From Forficula auricularia (taxonomy: Eukaryota > Arthropoda > Insecta > Dermaptera > Forficulidae): a stretch of DNA of 64,000 nt. Of this stretch, positions 1 through 10,900 are shown piece by piece. The stretch is taken from the NCBI GenBank assembly GCA_024734495.1, contig JALMQS010000881.1, forward strand, positions 62,001 to 126,000. Direction: 5' to 3'. The notes under the pieces are model-generated. The model had not been told where the DNA came from and did no database searches. It saw only the letters and a program-made list of their open reading frames with translations. The position numbers and the translations under genes were made by a program. The stretch's first letter is position 1. Each line of letters begins with the position of its first letter.

Positions 1-256
1 TCCAAACCAGGTCTTAGAATCCTTGTTTCCCTTAATCAATTTTGAGGGGACATAGTTTTCTAGGCCTTTCTGTATTGCCTCATTAAAGGCGACGGCGAAT
101 TCTGAAGCGTTTTTATCTCTGATGCAGAGATCATTCCACTGGTAACCGGCAAAAAAGTCACGCATGTCATCCCAATCGGCATTTTTGAATAGCCAGATTT
201 TCCTGGAGTTGGTGCGGGCTGGTGGGGGTTTTGGTAAATTGGCAGAGGTTTTAATT
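1..256 (-). mobile_element. LINE ORF2 fragment (endonuclease-RT linker)
   Basis: Read on the minus strand, this stretch is open without stops and gives residues such as SRKIWLFKNADWDDMRDFF, then WNDLCIRDKN and ENYVPSKLIKG. That pattern (a W-L-F-K-x-A-D-W motif, then W-N-D-L-C, then Y-V-P) is typical of the linker between endonuclease and reverse transcriptase in Jockey/CR1-type non-LTR retrotransposons. The element runs off the left edge and stops shortly before the first POLL exon, so it sits in a POLL intron in opposite orientation. It is a truncated copy; no catalytic RT motif is visible. Confidence 0.8.
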
Positions 257-324
257 TTTATCGTTTCATTGTAAAGACATATAGAACATGTTATTAATAT
301 TTTGTTATATCTTGAAATTTTAAG

Positions 325-3300
325 GAGGCCAGAGCTTTACCAGGGGTTGGTGAAAGAATGGCCGCTAAAATAGTTGAAATATTAGAAACTGGATCTCTTC
401 GCAAAGTAGAAGAAATATGCAATGAAGAAAAGACAAAGATTTTAGATCTTTTTAATAAAATTTGGGGTGTTGGACCCACAATTTCACAGGCATGGTATCA
501 ACAAGTAAGACCATTGTTTTAATCTTCTAGTAGTAGATAATTTTTGAGAAATTTCGAAAAAAAGAAGGAAGAAACCACTTTTTTCATGCACGATTACAAT
601 ACTTGGCCATACCCTGTATGGTAAAGTAAAAAAATTGTTCTTTACATTGTTATTAATTATTTCTTTCTTATTTTTTAGGGGTTTCGTACTCTTGAAGATT
701 TAAATTCCAAAGCAACATTAACGAAACAACAAAAAATTGGATTAACCTATTTTGAAGATATCAATTCTAGAATTCCCAGAGAAGAAGTTTATGAAATATA
801 TACTTATGTTAGTACTAATTTAACACTATAATGTAATAATAAGTTATAAGATTATTCCTGAAATGATCAATTTTAACAAAAATTCGCAAATTTTACTCGT
901 AGATTTAAATTAAATGAAATTTTTCCGAGAAAAGTACTTTTTAATATATATAGACATTCTTTACAAACAATATCTGTATCCTTGTCCTCAGGTGCTGATG
1001 ACGGTCTTAATTTGACCGAAACAATTTATATATATTTTTCCACCTAAATAAAAACATAAAATTTGAAAATATTTATTTTCATTTTTCAATCAAAAATATT
1101 ACCGCACATCGTGTACAAAAATCCTTCCGAAACACCTCAAACAGTTCTCCATATAACGACTAAATTAAACTTTATCTCTTCTACTTAATATAAATATTTT
1201 TATTTATTTGAGACTTGTTTTAAGGCCCTGTAAATTCATCTTCTAAGGGTATTTTAAAAATGTAGTGTTTAGGAGCAATCTGATTACTCTAAAAATCATT
1301 TTTCAAGTATGAGCTTTTTAATAATAATTATACCTAATTACATGTAATAATAATTTGTGTAATAAACAAAAAACAGTAATTTTTGAGTTATTAGGTTCTC
1401 CCAAACTCCACAGAAATATTTTACAAGAATTTTCAATATAATTTTACTCCCATTTGTATCAATTTTTACTTTACCATACAGGGTATGGTCAAGTATTGTA
1501 ATCGTGCATGAAAAAAGTGGTTTTTTTTCTTTATTTTCGAAATATCTCAAAAACGGCTGAAACTATTTTGATTAAAAAAATTAAGCGGAACCATAGCATT
1601 TCGGGCTACAAAAAAGCCCTAATAAGTGAACATTGAAAAAATTGTTTTTTTCTAGATAATAATTGTTTTGTCAAAATGTCTGGTTGTCCGTTAGTCTGTG
1701 CGTTACCAAATTTTTGTGGACAAGCTAGCTAAAAAACTAGAGGGAATATCTAAACCAAATTTCACACGTAGTTTTGGTCCATGGAGATTAAGAGTTGATT
1801 AGATTTTGGTGCATATCGACCCCAAATTAAAGGACTGGAGGGGGGTTAAAAATTAAAAACCTAGGCCATTTGAGCAAACTAAACCAAATTTTGTATACAT
1901 AATCAGTGGACCCCCAGAAGAATAAAATGCAAAAACTAACCCCCCCAAAATGGGGGGCAGGGTAAAAAAATGAAAATATAGGCTCTTGTTCCAAACTCAA
2001 CAAAATTTTGTATACATAATCAATGGGCCCACAGTAATCTAAAAATGGAAAAACTAACCCCCCTCCCCTACAAGATTATAAATGATTTGATTAAATACGA
2101 GTGTGGGGCCAGGTTGTATGGTAAAGTCAAGTGGATATCCACATCAGAACACGTCAGCTTATTTGATAAGTTTTTGCATTCTTCCTAGAGAAGAGTTCAC
2201 TTGGTATGAAAATTCTATTTAAAATTTTTATAAAATATATGAAATCTGGAAATATGATCGGGTAAGCAAAAAATAATTTTTAAGAAAAAAATAAAAACCG
2301 ACTTCAAAAAATTAAATGCAACAAATAAAATACACTAAAAGGTATAAAATAATTATTATCTTATTTAGTTACAACTAAACGACGAAATATTAACATGAAA
2401 TTACTTTTTGAAGTCGGTACCAAACAAACTATACCTATAAGCGAGCGTACCCGCCAAACGTACTAAGTAAGATCCGCCGAGTGCGATTCATAGAAGGTAT
2501 ATGTTTGGCACCAACTTCAAAAAGTAATTTCATGTTAATATTTCGTCGTTTAGTTGTAACTAAATAAGATAATAATTATTTTATACCTTTTAGTGTATTT
2601 TATTTGTTGCATTTAATTTTTTGAAGTCGGTTTTTATTTTTTTCTTAAAAATTATTTTTATTTTTCTCTTTTTAGTGATGTTATTAATAGTGATCATATC
2701 ATCAGAACTTGACCAAATTAATATGACACCATCCCTAAGACACCCCCTTTCGGATAAAAAAGAACCATCGAAATCGGTTCATAAACAAAGAGGTTAGGTC
2801 TAAACAAACCTAATAAAAAAGGTCTAATACCTATGAAAAAAAAACGAAAAAATGGGACCAATCGGAAGCTAGACTGGGCCCAATGCAAAAAAAATTTCAA
2901 AATCGGTTCACAATTGGCGGAGATATGAGGTAACATAGGCACAAAAAAAAAAAAAAATTCAGTCGAATAGAGAACCTCCTCCTTTTTTGAAGTCGGTTAA
3001 AAATAATCATAAACTCCACCACTTTGCTTATCCTATCATATTTCCAGATCACCTTTAGTATAACTGTAGAAAGTGGTCCAGTAACAATTTTAAAATAAAA
3101 TTATTTTAATCAAACGCTACACTATCTAAATTTTAGTAGATTAAATAAATAACTAAATGCTTTTATCAACATTTTTAAAATGATTAATTTTAGGTGCGTG
3201 ATGCTGCGCTTGCGCTTGAATCTTCTTTAGAAATAATCCTTTGTGGATCTTATCGTCGAGGAAGCCCCACTTGTGGAGATATTGATATTCTTCTAATTAA

Positions 3301-6298
3301 TAGTTTAGAGAGTGACATTCTATTCCGCCTAGTAAACAATCTAAAAAGCAAAGGTATTTATCGACTATATATAACATCTATAAAAAGTCTTAAGATGAAT
3401 AATTGTAGAATTCTTTCGGGTTTGACCGCCATCCGAATGAAATTATTTGTTGAAATTTTCTATTTTCATTCATAAGTTTTGATTTCTTATTCTGTAACTG
3501 TTTTCAAGTTTATAAAAGATAGAGATAGAGTCAACTCGGCCAATGTTGCACATCTGATGCTTTGGTGATTGAGTACATTCTGATGAGTTTTTCTCTTTAA
3601 ACGTTTGCAATTTAGTAGGTTTCATCCGAAACTTTTTTCGATCCACAAACTTTAACAGAAACGTCGTGAATAATTTTAATAAATTTTCTTATCACTATGT
3701 ATGGTCCAACAAGAAATAATTCTTCATTTCATCAGCCTAACAACAAAAACCTCAAAAAGTAAATCATAATATTCAATCAATAAAATCTGAAAAAAGTATT
3801 AATATTTCATCAAATCATTAATTTTTACTTTACCATACAGGGTATGATCAAGTATTGTAATCGTGCATGAAAAAAGTGTTTTTTTCCTTCTTTTTTCGAA
3901 ATATCTCAAAAACGGCTGAAACTATTTTGATTAAAAAAATTGAGCGAAACCATGGCATTCCGCTCTACAAAAAAGCTCTAATAAGTGAACATCGAAAAAA
4001 TTATATTTTTCGTGATAATAATTGTTTTGTCAAAATGTCTGTTAGTTACTCTTTCTGTTAGTCCGTTAGTTAGTCTGTTCGTTACCAAATTTTTGTGGAC
4101 GAGCTAGATTAGATTTTGGTGCATATCAACTCAAAATTAAGGGGGGTGGAGGGGGATTAAAAATTAAAAATCTATGCCATTTGAGCAAACTCAACCAGAT
4201 TTTGTATACATAATTAGTGGACCCCCAGCAGTCTAAAAATGCAAAAACTAACCCCCTCCCCCTATATGATTATAAATAATTTTAGGTCCCAGGTTGTATG
4301 GTAAAGTCTAGTGGATGGCCACATCAGAACACGTCAGATTATTATTATGTATACTTAAAAGTTTTTTTTTTTAATTTTATTGAACCAATTATTTTACATG
4401 AATTAATGTATACATTGTATTTGAGCTTCGACTTCGGAGATTGCTTCTCCACTATCGACTGTCCTTGATCATCTTTTTAGTCCTTGTTAATAAGAGGAAA
4501 AAACTAATTAAATAAAAAAAAACCTCTTTTCCGATAATTATTCCAATTCCAATCCGCCAATCTCATTATTCACTTAAAAGAAGTTACTTCGAATACTGCT
4601 ATATCAACTAATTTATATTTTCTAATATCTTTTTAGGTTTTTTATTAGATGATTTAACAAGCATGGAGAATGAAGGCGATCATAAAAAATATTTAGGATT
4701 ATGCAAACTTCCTAAAGAAAATTCCAAGGTGACTATTATATACGATTCTATATTCTATATTTCTAAACATTTTCTTAATTCAAAGCTGGCTAAATACACC
4801 ATTTCAACAAAATAAAAATACTTTTATTAAACAATAAATTCGATAATATTCAAAAGTGTTAGCTTTAGCTTTAAGCCAAGTTCAGCATTCAAATAGTTCA
4901 TTGACAAAAAACTGCCTGTCCAAAATTTTAAGAGAGCATATAGATTTTTGAAAAAGTTTTCACTTTTTCTTGAAATTTTATTTTAATAATTTCAATGTTG
5001 ATTTACAACTTTGTTTTTAGTGTCGGCGAATCGATCTATTTGTGGTTCCACTTTCGGAGAAAGCTCCAGCCTTAATGCATTACACTGGATCAAGTATTTT
5101 TAATCGTTCTATACGATTATTAGCTTCAAAGAAAGGGATGTCTCTTTCAGAAAATGGTTTATTCAAAGGAATACTAAGAGAAGTAATTCATTTTTTATTG
5201 TTATATTTACTTATCAAATTCAAAATTTTTATTTGGAATAATTATACCAATAGAAAATTATTGAATTAAAAGATTTTCTATTCTAGAATAGTAGAATTTA
5301 TATTAAATTTTAACATCATACATTGATATAAATGTTATTTTTCTGAATCTTAGCCCAATCATTCTTATTTATCAAAAAAATAAGGTTCAGCTGGAAATCA
5401 CCTAGATTGGTCTTTTTACTTGACCATACAGGGTATGGTCAAGTATTGTAATCGTGCATGAGAAAAGTGTTTTTTTTTTGCTTCTTTTTTTCGAAATATC
5501 TCAAAAACGGCTGAAACTATTTTGATTAAAAAAATTTGGCGAAACCATGGCATTTCGGTCTACAAAAAAGCACTAACATCGAAAAAATTATATTTTTCGA
5601 GATAATAATTGTTTTGGCAACATGTCTGTTAGTTAGTCTGTCTGTTACTCTGTTAACAGTCTGTGCGTTACCAAATTTTTGTATACGAGCTAGCTCAAAA
5701 ACTAGTGTGAATATCGAAACCAAATTTCACACGTACCATAGTTTTGGTATATTGATTTTTCGTTTTTTGGGCCAAATGCAAAAACTAACCCCCCTACATG
5801 ATTATAGATAATTTTATTAAATATAAGTGAGGGGCCAGGTTGTATGATAAAGTCAAGTGGATGGCCACACCAGAACGTGTCAGTTTATATAATATGATAC
5901 CTCATCTCATTAAATCAATGCTATCTAGGCCAGTGGTTTCCAAACTGTGGCTCGCGACCCACTGGAGGGTCGTGAGCGGATATTAGGGGGCCCTGAAACT
6001 TCACTTTTTAATCAGACTAGTATATGGTTAGTGTATAAGGTGGGTTGCGAACTTTGACATTTTTTTTAGATGGGTCCAGACAACTTTGGGAACCACTGAT
6101 CTAGGTTGTTTCAGACAAAATAATAAATAATTGATAAGCATCTTAAGTACCAAAGTAATAAAAATCTGTAATTATTCTTTATGTTTTTAGGGCCAGAAAA
6201 AATTGAATAAAGGAAACAAACTTGACACACCAACAGAGGAATCCATTTTTAAACTTTTAAACCTAGAATATAAGGCCCCTGAAGAAAGGAATCATTAA
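325..6298 (+). CDS. POLL: DNA polymerase lambda, C-terminal part (six exons)
   Basis: Family X DNA polymerase used in gap filling for base excision repair and end joining in the nucleus. Exons: 325-504, 679-807, 3194-3353, 4637-4728, 5021-5182 and 6191-6298, all with GT-AG borders and matching phases (0,0,1,0,0), giving 276 residues to a TAA stop. Residue 1 here falls in the 8-kDa lyase domain: [16 protein letters not shown], whose last Lys (about residue 15) matches the dRP-lyase nucleophile. Next come a second helix-hairpin-helix ([14 protein letters not shown]), the GSYRRG nucleotide-binding turn, GDIDILL with two metal Asp (about 132 and 134), [15 protein letters not shown] with the third Asp (about 192), [20 protein letters not shown] and a PTEES...APEERNH tail. 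The BRCT and first lyase exons lie left of the window. An HY pair replaces the usual YF of lambda before TGS. Identity is firm; the lambda assignment over mu or TdT rests on the GFLLDDL and tail motifs. Confidence 0.95.
543..635 (-). repeat. Fragment of the TTTACCATACA repeat family
   Basis: A short piece in the intron between the first two POLL exons seen here. It carries the CATGCACGATTACAATACTT and CCATACCCTGTATGGTAAAG end sequence of the family described at 1466-2160, in the opposite orientation. Only one terminus is present. Confidence 0.75.
1466..2160 (+). mobile_element. TTTACCATACA-type element, copy 1
   Basis: A non-coding repeat in a POLL intron. One end reads ACTTTACCATACAGGG and the other, inverted, ACTTTACCATACAACC, so the two ends share a 13-base inverted repeat set inside family-specific flanks (the far end carries CACATCAGAACACGTCAG). 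The inside has runs such as AAATATCTCAAAAACGGC and two units of a roughly 120-base tandem repeat containing AACCAAATTTTGTATACATA. Other copies lie at 3821, 5417, 25564, 45120 and 47732. Long open frames across it are accidental. Confidence 0.75.
2268..3003. mobile_element. AACCGACTTC palindromic element, copy 1
   Basis: A palindrome of about 390 bases (2268-2660) whose arms both carry AACCGACTTCAAAA, TAAACGACGAAATATTAACA and TGAAATTACTTTTTGAAGTC. It surrounds a roughly 90-base core (GTACCCGCCAAACGTACTAA). A 340-base tail follows and ends in CCTCCTCCTTTTTTGAAGTC-GGTTA. The AACCGACTTCAAAAAAGGAG terminus resembles a repeat I associate with many insect genomes, notably Lepidoptera. No coding capacity is seen. 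Other copies lie at 25745-26474 and 42838-43172. Confidence 0.75.
3821..4350 (+). mobile_element. TTTACCATACA-type element, copy 2
   Basis: Same ends and interior as the copy at 1466, in a POLL intron, with a shorter internal tandem tract (about one unit with TTTTGTATACATAATTAGTG). The difference in tandem number between copies is the main length variation in the family. Confidence 0.75.
5417..5885 (+). mobile_element. TTTACCATACA-type element, copy 3
   Basis: Third copy in the last POLL intron. Both ends are present but the GTATACA tandem tract is nearly absent; the element passes from the TTTCACACGTA segment almost directly to the GGGGCCAGGTTGTATG terminus. Confidence 0.75.
5931..6098. mobile_element. 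hAT-like MITE with 8-bp target duplication
   Basis: Inverted ends CAGTGGTTTCCAAACTGTGG and, at the right, AACTTTGGGAACCACTG (reversed: CAGTGGTTCCCAAAGTT). It is flanked by the near-perfect 8-base duplication ATCTAGGC (5923-5930) and ATCTAGGT (6099-6106). The CAGTGGTTYCCAAA end with an 8-bp duplication is the hAT superfamily signature. It is 168 bases long, non-coding, and sits in the last POLL intron. Confidence 0.9.
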
Positions 6299-6443
6299 AT
6301 TATTTTGTTCCCTCCGGAAAAAATTCTTAGAACTACATTTTAGAGATTTTTTTGCAATGAACAAATTTTGAAAAAAAAAAAAAATACGAAAAATTTAATC
6401 AAAGCAGTTTATCAATTTTTTATCTTTTCTAACATCAAGATTT

Positions 6444-6650
6444 GGGAGTCGGGTTGGCTCAGTCAGGTAACGCATTGGCCTCGCTTCGGCATCGATCGAT
6501 TATGACGATGTTGAAGTGGGAGGCCGGGGTTCGATCCTAGCTGGCAAATAAAAATTTCTACCGGCTGAAAATTCGGCTCCCTCACTAACCCTACTAACAC
6601 TTTACTTACTTATGTGCTTTGTTCCCGGTGACATTAAATAAAAAAAAAAA
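6444..6650 (+). mobile_element. tRNA-derived SINE with poly(A) tail
   Basis: The head GGGAGTCGGGTTGGCTCAGT holds an A-box-like TGGCTCAGTCAGG. A B-box GGTTCGATCC follows about 70 bases on, and the copy ends in ATTAAATAAAAAAAAAAAA. A 13-base direct repeat AACATCAAGATTT flanks it (6431-6443 and 6651-6663), as expected of target-primed retrotransposition. It lies 3' of POLL. Pol III promoter boxes are visible; no true tRNA cloverleaf is claimed. Confidence 0.9.
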
Positions 6651-6894
6651 AACATCAAGATTTAAAACGAACTTTGTTAATTTTTTCATTGATAAGTGTA
6701 ATTTCAATAGATTTGATTAAATATTTAATGAGGAAAAAAATAAAACTTTTTGGTCTTTCCAATTGATTCGCTCCCGGAGAGAAGAAATTGAATCTTTTCA
6801 TACTACTAAATTAAATTTGCTACAATTCAAACAAATTTCATCTTAATTGAATAAATGTTAATCCGTGCCGCAATGAGGTTGAAGTTTTGAAAAA

Positions 6895-7255
6895 GTGCAA
6901 TTTTTTGCAATAAATCGCAATTTTCCTTCATAAAATGAAAACCACTCATCCTAGAAACTTGATTCCTATCTCATTCTTTAGGAAATTTTATTGACTTGTA
7001 CGTTTAAGTGGACGAATTTTTTGTTAAAACTCTTAGATTTATAGATATCTTGCATTTTCCATGACAGGATATGATCCGAATCCTCAGAAGTGTCATAGAA
7101 AATGCTTGATAACTATAAATATAGGATTTTTATCAAAAAAGTAAACGTTCTAGTCAATAATTCCTAGTGAATGAGACAGGAATCAAGTTTCTAGGATGAG
7201 TAGTTTTCATTTTATGAAGGAAAAACTGCGATTTCTTGAAAAATAGACCCTTTTC
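6895..7255. repeat. Palindromic element with ~175-bp arms
   Basis: The left arm (CTTCATAAAATGAAAACCAC ... ATCCTAGAAACTTGATTCCT) is matched by the reverse complement on the right (AGGAATCAAGTTTCTAGGAT ... TTTTCATTTTATGAAGG), meeting near 7082. The arms differ at scattered sites, so it is an old fold-back or MITE copy. No coding content. Confidence 0.75.
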
Positions 7256-7417
7256 CTGAACGACTATTTCAGGCTTAGGATCATCTTTAACGACTCTACC
7301 GACAGTGGCTCGAAGGAAAGCAGTTTCATAAGAAATACAAAGAAATAGTGCTCAACGATTATCCTTGCACGATCATTGTTGAACGATCATCGTGATAGTC
7401 GCACCGAGGTAAACGTA

Positions 7418-7670
7418 CCTTAATTCTTGCGGTCAGAGGACTTAATTGAAAAGTTTTTATTTTCCCGAGAGTAGCAGAATTGTTGATTAATAAATAGAAA
7501 CAAAGAGGTTGTTCTCTTGCTTGATGTAAATAAAGATACACATATATATCAAAATTATATATCTGTATATATATTATATACTATATTTTATGATATGATA
7601 TATATGTATGTATGTTTATTTGCATCAATCAGAGGACAACCTCCTTGTTTCTCCTTATGAATCAGACGAC
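7418..7670. repeat. Palindromic element with GAGAGTAGCAGAATT terminal module
   Basis: The left part carries the module CCCGAGAGTAGCAGAATT, shared with elements at 15455, 38590 and 46300. Then comes an inverted pair: AAACAAAGAGGTTGTTCTCT with TTGATGTAAATAAAGATACA on the left, and TGTATGTTTATTTGCATCA with AGAGGACAACCTCCTTGTTT on the right. These surround a TA-rich spacer. Non-coding. Confidence 0.7.
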
Positions 7671-7923
7671 TGTTTATTATTTTAAAAATTTTGACGAATA
7701 TGAATAAGATCGAATTACATTATTTTATTATTTATTTATAGTAAATATACATGTATAAAATAGATAAATAAGGAAAAAAATACAACATATAAATCTTACA
7801 ACATAATATAGAACATTAAAGCATTTAATAGAATCATTAATTGGGGCTTTTATCACTTATAATAATTTCAAATATAAAAATATTATAAATATATAAATAT
7901 GTGAAAAAAATCACGAGAATATT

Positions 7924-10900
7924 TCATTTTCTTAGAAAATGTTTTCTCAAATTTTTCATAATCTCTTTGCGTTGATACATAACTTCGGCTTTGCAGAGAA
8001 AGGACATAATTGCTGGACATTCGTAATGAATATGTTCAATACATTCAGTTCCATTGCTCGGTGCAGGTAAAAATAGAAATTCAGAATCTGTAGTTACTAA
8101 AACAAAAAGTTTATAATTATTAATACATTTTTAATAATTTCTTTCAACACAACTAAATAAATAATTAATTAATTAATAATTAGTATCTGTTAAGGAGGTT
8201 CTTTCGCGACAATCCACACAAAAAGTTTTAGCCTAGTAACCACTCAATAAATATGAACGGTGCTAAAATTTTAGGTTATGTTTTTTTATGTGACTGTACT
8301 TTTTACACTACTATATTCTCTTTATGAATGGATCGTTTCCAAGCCATTGTGCTTATATCCCCTCCACTAAAAATAAGAACTACCTTAAGAAGTAGGAAAC
8401 AAGGGCGGATCCAGGGGGGGGCGACCCCCCCCCCCCAGGCCCGTGCCTTGCGGGAGTGGAACACGTGCGTCGCACGCATAGGCCAAAAAACGGCGGCCAA
8501 ATCAACAATCGGAATTTATAACAATTTTTTTATTTTAATGAACTTAAAATATGAGATATGAAATTTGTAAAAAAAACAACATTTATTTGAACTTATATAC
8601 ATTCTCCCCCCCCCCCCCATAAAAAATTCTTGGATCCGCCCTTGGTAGGAAATCATAATTTTATTTCAATTAATCTTGGACTGATCATGGATAAACGATC
8701 ACGGAATTTTTTTTTATTTTATTTTTATATTTATTTGAGAGTGTAAAAATGTGTGAGGGGTCAGATTTTGGCTTCCTGATCAATAGGCAAGTACTGACTC
8801 TACTTTATTTTAGAGCCATTCTTTTTTTAAAGGAAGAGAAAATAATAATAAAATATACCTAATAAGATATAAGAATTGCGTAACTATTATTCGCAATTTT
8901 TTTGTGGGTTTAATTTCAAGTCACCTCTCTCATGCCCCTTGAACATGTTCATCTGCCTAGTTATGGCACCAGGGATATATTAATAGAATAGTATAGTAGT
9001 TCTGAAAGCTCAAGTATAATAATTAAGTTTAAAAACCATAGAGCAAAAGGACTTAAAAAAAAAATGGTAACATTTAGACATGATTCTTAAGACCTAAATT
9101 ATTATTGGTTTAATTTTATAAAATAATATTTAAAAATATAATAAAAAATATATATGTAAAATGAATAATTCAGGTCTTGAAGAGGACGACATCAAAAATT
9201 GACAATAAAAAAATAGCTAGATTTTTTCAAAATTATAATTTTCATATGGTATGACGGGGTTCAGTTGGGGGTCCAGGGGGCCGCCGCAGGCGGGCCTTGC
9301 CGCTAGTTATATATAACATTATTATGATTAAATATTTATTATTTTATTATAAATTTAAAAATAAACAATAATTCAGAATTCAAGTAAAACAAATTAAAAT
9401 CTGAAAAGGTCATTATTAAGGTAGTTGTTCCGCAAAATGGGTTCTTAGGATTTTTTTGAAATTTAGGCAGATTATTATTTAAATACTTCTGCATCGATTG
9501 GTGGCAAAACGAAATTTATTAACAATATAGTTCCGGAGATATTAAATTTCAAAAATAGAGATTTTCAGACTCTTATACGGGATATTGGAAAATTTACATA
9601 CATATTTAATTATAATTAAGAAACCCTTCTTACCATTTTTATAAAAAACTAAACCAATATTAAACAATAACCAATACATATTTTAAGACAATTTTGATTC
9701 ATAGTTACAACACAGTTTCTGAAATAATAATGGATAAATAATGAAAAAGGTATAAAAAAAATTTACACTAAAAACAATTTGGCAACAGCGCATTTATTTA
9801 ACCAGCGAAAGATGTATAAAGCGCGCATGCGCTAGATTTTTTCAAAATTATAATTTTCATAAGGTGTAACGTAGGCTTTGATTACATTTGTTAAAAAATA
9901 ACAAAACGATTTTTATAGAAACTTTTAAAATGTATTTTATCTGTCATTTTAATATAAAATTATTCAATCTCTTACAATGGTGCCAGATTTGTCATACGAT
10001 CACGGGATTGGCTAGAATCGGTACATAAACAGCAAAAAGTTTTGGCCTTATGAATCCTTATTGTCTGTTCTATATACTCTAGCATTAACTTTTTGCTAGT
10101 ATTGTCGCGGAAACAACTACCTTAATATAAATTTAATTAAATCGAATAATAACTTGAATATTAGTCTTATCTAGGTATTATTAAATATATATATTAAAAA
10201 TTTTACTTACAACAATACTTGTTAAAGAAAAAACAGGTTGAATGTGTTGATTCAATAATAAAGTGATTTCCCTTTGGTTTTACATTGAAAGAGCCATGAG
10301 CGATATGTTCAATGAAAGGTAGATGAGATAAATATTCTTTATATTGAGCAGTATACTTCCAATGATCAAAATTTCCACTTTCATCAATTATATCAAAATC
10401 AATGCTAAAATTAAAAAAATAATAAACTATTTTTTTGCAACGAAATTTTCTCTGGAGAGAGACGGACAGGTAGAAATTTTAATTGAATGTAATGGAAGGC
10501 AGACCCGGGGTAGTGAGGAAAGAAAAAATTAACACATATCAAATAAGGTGCAATTTATTGGAATCCTTCCTCCTTTCCTTTTCCTTTCAAACCGACGTTT
10601 CGGAGAGAAGAAGGAAACATTTTATTTGTTTCATTCATTGACCCTTTGAAACCCTGAGGAAGGAGGGAAAAATCCTCCGAAACGTCAATTTGAAAGGAAA
10701 GGAGGAAGGATTCCAATAAATTGCACCTTATTTGATATGTGTTAATTTTTTCGTTCCTCACTACCCCTGGGCTGCCTTCCATTACATTCAATTATAATAA
10801 ACTATATTTTAAGACATTTAAAATAATAAAAATATTAGTAAAATGATTAATAAACTCAATAAGAGCAGATCTTCAGGGGAACGGATTATTGAATAAAACC

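Noticed and set aside
6444..6650. tRNA gene
   Set aside because: The A and B boxes are too far apart and no cloverleaf closes; poly(A) and a 13-base target duplication mark it as a SINE.
8303..8561. ORFs on both strands
   Set aside because: They cross the border between two transposons and a C-run inside a MITE.
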